Assembly: GCF_022606295.1 (NCBI RefSeq)
Contig: NZ_JAHHZS010000018.1
Span: forward strand, 35,862-99,861
Length of the DNA stretch: 64,000 nucleotides
Direction of reading: 5' to 3'
Origin: Arthrobacter bambusae
Lineage (GTDB): Bacteria; Actinomycetota; Actinomycetes; Actinomycetales; Micrococcaceae
The notes under the pieces are model-generated. The model did not search any database and was not told the DNA's origin. It saw nothing but the letters and a program-made list of their open reading frames with translations. A program made the position numbers and the translations under genes. Position 1 is the first letter of the stretch, and each line of letters starts with the position of its first letter. Of the stretch, positions 61,630-64,000 are shown piece by piece.

Positions 61630-62232
61630 ATGGCACGGCTTACGCGAGAACAGAGTCAGGCACTTACACGGGAGAAGCTTCTCAAATCCGCTGGCGACGT
61701 CGTCGCGCGCTACAGCTATGACGGTGCTTCCGTCGAGCGGATTGCTGAAGAAGCAGGATTCTCGAAAGGGGCGTTCTACTCGAATTTCTCGTCCAAAGAG
61801 GACATCCTGCAACAACTGCTTGAAGGGCACGCTGGCAGCGACGTTAAGGATTTGGCTCGCCTACTTCAGGACGTCCAAAATCCTGGCGACGTCATAGAAA
61901 CGGTCGCTCAATGGAGTGATGCGAGAGCAGCAGAACAGAAGTGGGGCCTAATCGCCATCGAAATGCTCCGCCGAGCGCAGCGCGACGGAACGTTGAGCGA
62001 CGACCAGCGGAGGCTTTTCGCCAGCCAATGGGAGGAAGTTGGAGAACTGCTCCGCGGCAAGCTCTTCCCGGATGGTGAACCTGGAATCAGCGCTCTCGAC
62101 CTCGGGGGTATCGTGCTCGAACTTACCTACGGCGGCATCGCGATCTTTCTCCAGGTACGCACATCAGGACAAATGTTGCGACACGTGCTCTCATCCCTCC
62201 AAGTCTCGGGCAGGGTGGCACACGCCGGGTAA
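61630..62232 (+). CDS. TetR family transcriptional regulator
   Basis: A 200-residue TetR: an N-terminal helix-turn-helix (about residues 10-55, GASVERIAEEAGFSKGAFYS and NFSSKEDILQQLLE) and a helical C-terminal ligand domain. The ATG at 61630 has GAGGGG upstream. Same strand as the VAO-type gene, 233 bp after it. The likely regulator of the divergent P450/VAO promoter through the ATAC-N6-GTAT repeats. Confidence 0.9.
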   Translation: MARLTREQSQALTREKLLKSAGDVVARYSYDGASVERIAEEAGFSKGAFYSNFSSKEDILQQLLEGHAGSDVKDLARLLQDVQNPGDVIETVAQWSDARAAEQKWGLIAIEMLRRAQRDGTLSDDQRRLFASQWEEVGELLRGKLFPDGEPGISALDLGGIVLELTYGGIAIFLQVRTSGQMLRHVLSSLQVSGRVAHAG

Positions 62233-62779
62233 TGGCCGGCCCAGGAGGCAATAGGCCTCAGGTGCCAGTGGAGCAAATACAAGTCCGCCGTTGAGTCTGA
62301 TTCCCTCGGAAGGATGGAACCCCTTGCTTTTCCTCACGCGACGGATCGGCATCTTGAGGTCCCATTTCGCCGGTGACGTGGATTCTAAGGGACATTATCC
62401 CTTTCAGGGCGCGCCTGCCCCGTCGGATTGTGACTTTCGAGGATTGGGAACCTGGCGGGCATGAACCTACCAGTCCCTTCAAAACCAATACCAGGCAGTC
62501 GATCGATCCTTCCCGAGGACATCATTGGGATTAGTGCTCGGACGCTAAGGACACACTCTGGCCATTCGGACAGTGCGCCAGGTCGGAGAACAAACCCTCT
62601 GGCGACCGAACACTTGTCCATCGTCCAGTCGCAGGTCGGCGCCAGGGCAGCCATCATTGGCGGCGGGGGCCTTGTGTATCGACCCTGCGCTCTCGCCCAA
62701 GGGCATGGTCTCAATGATTGCGGCCTAGCACCGCGTCGCGCGCAAGCCGTGGGCCGTCAACACAAAGAAATGGATAGCA
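62233..62779. other. 550-bp region without a recognisable gene
   Basis: One plus-strand frame (62461-62847) and its minus-strand counterpart are open but overlap the following gene and show no recognised domain. No hairpin of note. Confidence 0.45.
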
Positions 62780-63865
62780 ATGACCGAAAGCAAGGTCCGC
62801 CTCGGCGTGATCGGAACGACCTGGTATGCGGAGACGCACCTCCGTAACATCCAAAGCCATCCGGGTGCTGAGCTCGTGGCGATTACGGGAAGGGACCGCA
62901 ACAAGGCGACTGAGGTTGCCGGCCGGTACAACATTCCCTTGGTCTACACCGACTACCGGGACATGATTGACGGGGGAAACATCGACGCCATCGTCATTGT
63001 CGCCCCCGATGAGATGCATCTGCCCATCACCATGGATGCGCTCGATGCGGGATTGCATGTACTGTGCGAGAAGCCGCTTGCGACCACCGCAGCCGACGCA
63101 CGTGCGATGTACGAGCGGGCTGAGTCCACCGGGCAGAAGCACATGAGTTTCTTCGCGCTTCGCACGTCTGTGCACCATCGTTACCTGCGAACCCTTATTG
63201 AAGACGGTTACCTCGGACAGGTGTATTCGGCGCAGTTCAGCCTTGCCCACGGGTTCTTCCGTGGGGATGACTACCAATGGCGTTTTGACTCCGCGCGCGG
63301 AACTGGAGCGCTTGGCGATTTGGGATGCTACGTGATCGATCAGGCCAGATGGTACATCGGGGATATCGCACGGGTGAGCGCAAACCTTCGCAACACCATC
63401 GCCCGGTCGCATCCGGAGGGTAACGCTTACCGCCCGGCGAACGATGCGGCGATACTCGGAGTCGAGTTCCGAAACGGGGCACAGGCAACGATGTCGACCA
63501 ACGTGGTCGCCTACCAGGCCGACCGCATGCAGACCAACACGGTGGTGTTGCAGGGCGAAGGAGGCACACTCGAACTCCAGCACACGTTCGCGGGTGCGGT
63601 GTTGCGGGGAGCGCGGGCGGGCGACAACAAATTTCGCACACTTGAGATACCGGTTGACTGGTGGGAGGGCGTCGATCCAAACGACCCGGGGACGGTCGGC
63701 CAGGTACATTCGGTCGGCGATCGGGCCTTCATCGACGCGATCATTAACGACGAAACCATCCTGCCCAGCTTTTATGACGGCTGGAAAGTCCAGCAGGTCA
63801 TCGAAGCCGCCTTCGACGCCAACACTAAGGGCTCTTGGGAGTGTGTACCGGGGGACGGAACATGA
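62780..63865 (+). CDS. Gfo/Idh/MocA family oxidoreductase
   Basis: A 361-residue NAD(P)-dependent enzyme: VRLGVIGTTWYAETHLRNIQ (Rossmann), IVIVAPDEMHLPITMDALDA, HVLCEKPLATTAADARAM (the EKP motif) and a C-terminal alpha/beta domain with GALGDLGCYVIDQARW (active-site His replaced by Tyr/Val region; DLG kept). Such enzymes oxidise sugars, inositols or related cyclic polyols. It overlaps the next gene by ATGA. Its relation to the aromatic cluster is unclear; LigC belongs to this superfamily but this protein is longer and not similar enough to call it that. Confidence 0.85.
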   Translation: MTESKVRLGVIGTTWYAETHLRNIQSHPGAELVAITGRDRNKATEVAGRYNIPLVYTDYRDMIDGGNIDAIVIVAPDEMHLPITMDALDAGLHVLCEKPLATTAADARAMYERAESTGQKHMSFFALRTSVHHRYLRTLIEDGYLGQVYSAQFSLAHGFFRGDDYQWRFDSARGTGALGDLGCYVIDQARWYIGDIARVSANLRNTIARSHPEGNAYRPANDAAILGVEFRNGAQATMSTNVVAYQADRMQTNTVVLQGEGGTLELQHTFAGAVLRGARAGDNKFRTLEIPVDWWEGVDPNDPGTVGQVHSVGDRAFIDAIINDETILPSFYDGWKVQQVIEAAFDANTKGSWECVPGDGT

Positions 63866-64000
63866 TCCGCTTGGCTATGCTCAGCTTCTGGCACTTGCAC
63901 GGCGAGGACTACGCCCGCGCGGCGCAGGAACACCCGGAAACCGACATTGTCGCCGTCTGGGATGAGGATCCGGTACGTGGTCGTGCGGAGGCGCTGCGCT
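63862..64000 (+). CDS. second Gfo/Idh/MocA-type oxidoreductase, N-terminal part (cut by window edge)
   Basis: Only 46 residues are present: MIRLAMLSFWHLHGEDYARA then DIVAVWDEDPVRGRAEALR, a Rossmann beta-alpha-beta start of the Gfo/Idh/MocA type. It begins inside the stop of the previous gene (ATGA), so the two form an operon that continues to the right. Confidence 0.7.
   Translation, partial: MIRLAMLSFWHLHGEDYARAAQEHPETDIVAVWDEDPVRGRAEALR

Noticed and set aside
59873..61636. 587-codon minus-strand frame opposite the VAO-type gene
   Set aside because: Antisense to a clearly conserved flavoprotein; His/Gly-rich translation without motifs.
62461..62847. 128-codon frame before the Gfo/Idh/MocA gene
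   Set aside because: Overlaps the start of the next gene in another frame and has no recognisable domain or ribosome site.
1..64000. CRISPR arrays, tRNA or rRNA genes, replication origin
   Set aside because: No regularly spaced repeats, cloverleaf-like sequences or rRNA-like stretches were recognised by eye.

Overview
The window is high-GC, densely packed DNA from an actinobacterium. OpcA next to glucose-6-phosphate dehydrogenase, a separate HxlA/HxlB formaldehyde-fixation pair, Xre-RES toxin-antitoxin genes and the IS110/IS256/IS982 types point to a soil Micrococcaceae (Arthrobacter, Paenarthrobacter or Pseudarthrobacter type). The genus is inference. No rRNA, tRNA, CRISPR array or replication origin was seen. 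Scattered gene remnants and IS elements separate the functional blocks, so this is accessory, catabolic DNA.

Block 1 (1-25.1 kb) is a CoA-dependent catabolic cluster of several operons: acyl-CoA dehydrogenases, three CaiB/BaiF CoA transferases, MaoC and crotonase-type hydratases, a FabG-like dehydrogenase, a thiolase, a CitE-like lyase, MmgE/PrpD, two hydroxyisobutyrate-dehydrogenase-like proteins, an AhpD-like protein, cupins, an aldehyde dehydrogenase, an aromatic-acid-type MFS transporter and an FCD-GntR regulator. Two genes look like 2-methylfumaryl-CoA isomerase (Mct) and 3-methylfumaryl-CoA hydratase (Meh), enzymes known from the 3-hydroxypropionate bicycle. With a citramalyl-CoA-lyase-like protein they would turn mesaconyl-CoA into acetyl-CoA and pyruvate. 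My reading is one round of beta-oxidation of a methyl-branched dicarboxylic acid (3-methyladipate type) followed by this branch. An AT-rich TATATAATATT-like element lies at four of its promoters.

Block 2 (25.1-28.2 kb) holds two different IS110-family recombinase genes with structured non-coding DNA upstream. Block 3 (28.3-32.7 kb) has a metallo-beta-lactamase-fold hydrolase, panB and panD, divergent from a MarR regulator and an MFS exporter. Block 4 (32.7-43.3 kb) starts with MarC, IS256 and AhpD-like remnants and continues with divergent operons of oxidoreductases: a Tat-lipoprotein flavodoxin, two aldo-keto reductases, a cupin, an MFS exporter, an Xre regulator, three SDRs and an NmrA-like protein. 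Block 5 (43.3-48 kb) is a decay zone: a duplicated NmrA-like piece, an Xre remnant, a GH3 beta-glucosidase tail, an intact-looking Xre-RES toxin-antitoxin pair and a truncated tyrosine recombinase.

Block 6 (48.1-64 kb) is a second catabolic cluster. A long minus-strand gene series runs from a cytochrome P450 with an unusual Gln-Glu pair through LigJ-like 4-oxalomesaconate hydratase, a cytosolic NMT1-fold protein, LigK-like CHA aldolase, a cupin, a flavoprotein reductase, a [2Fe-2S] ferredoxin and an alcohol dehydrogenase to hxlB, hxlA, a small gene, zwf and opcA. A vanillyl-alcohol/eugenol-oxidase-type flavoenzyme is divergent, followed by a TetR regulator. Three ATAC-N6-GTAT inverted repeats lie in the divergent promoter and a near match precedes tetR. 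The layout suggests O-demethylation of a lignin-type methoxyphenol, formaldehyde capture by the ribulose-monophosphate route with oxidation through G6PDH, and a lower gallate/protocatechuate-4,5 route. The ring-cleavage dioxygenase is not in the window. Two Gfo/Idh/MocA oxidoreductases begin at the right edge.
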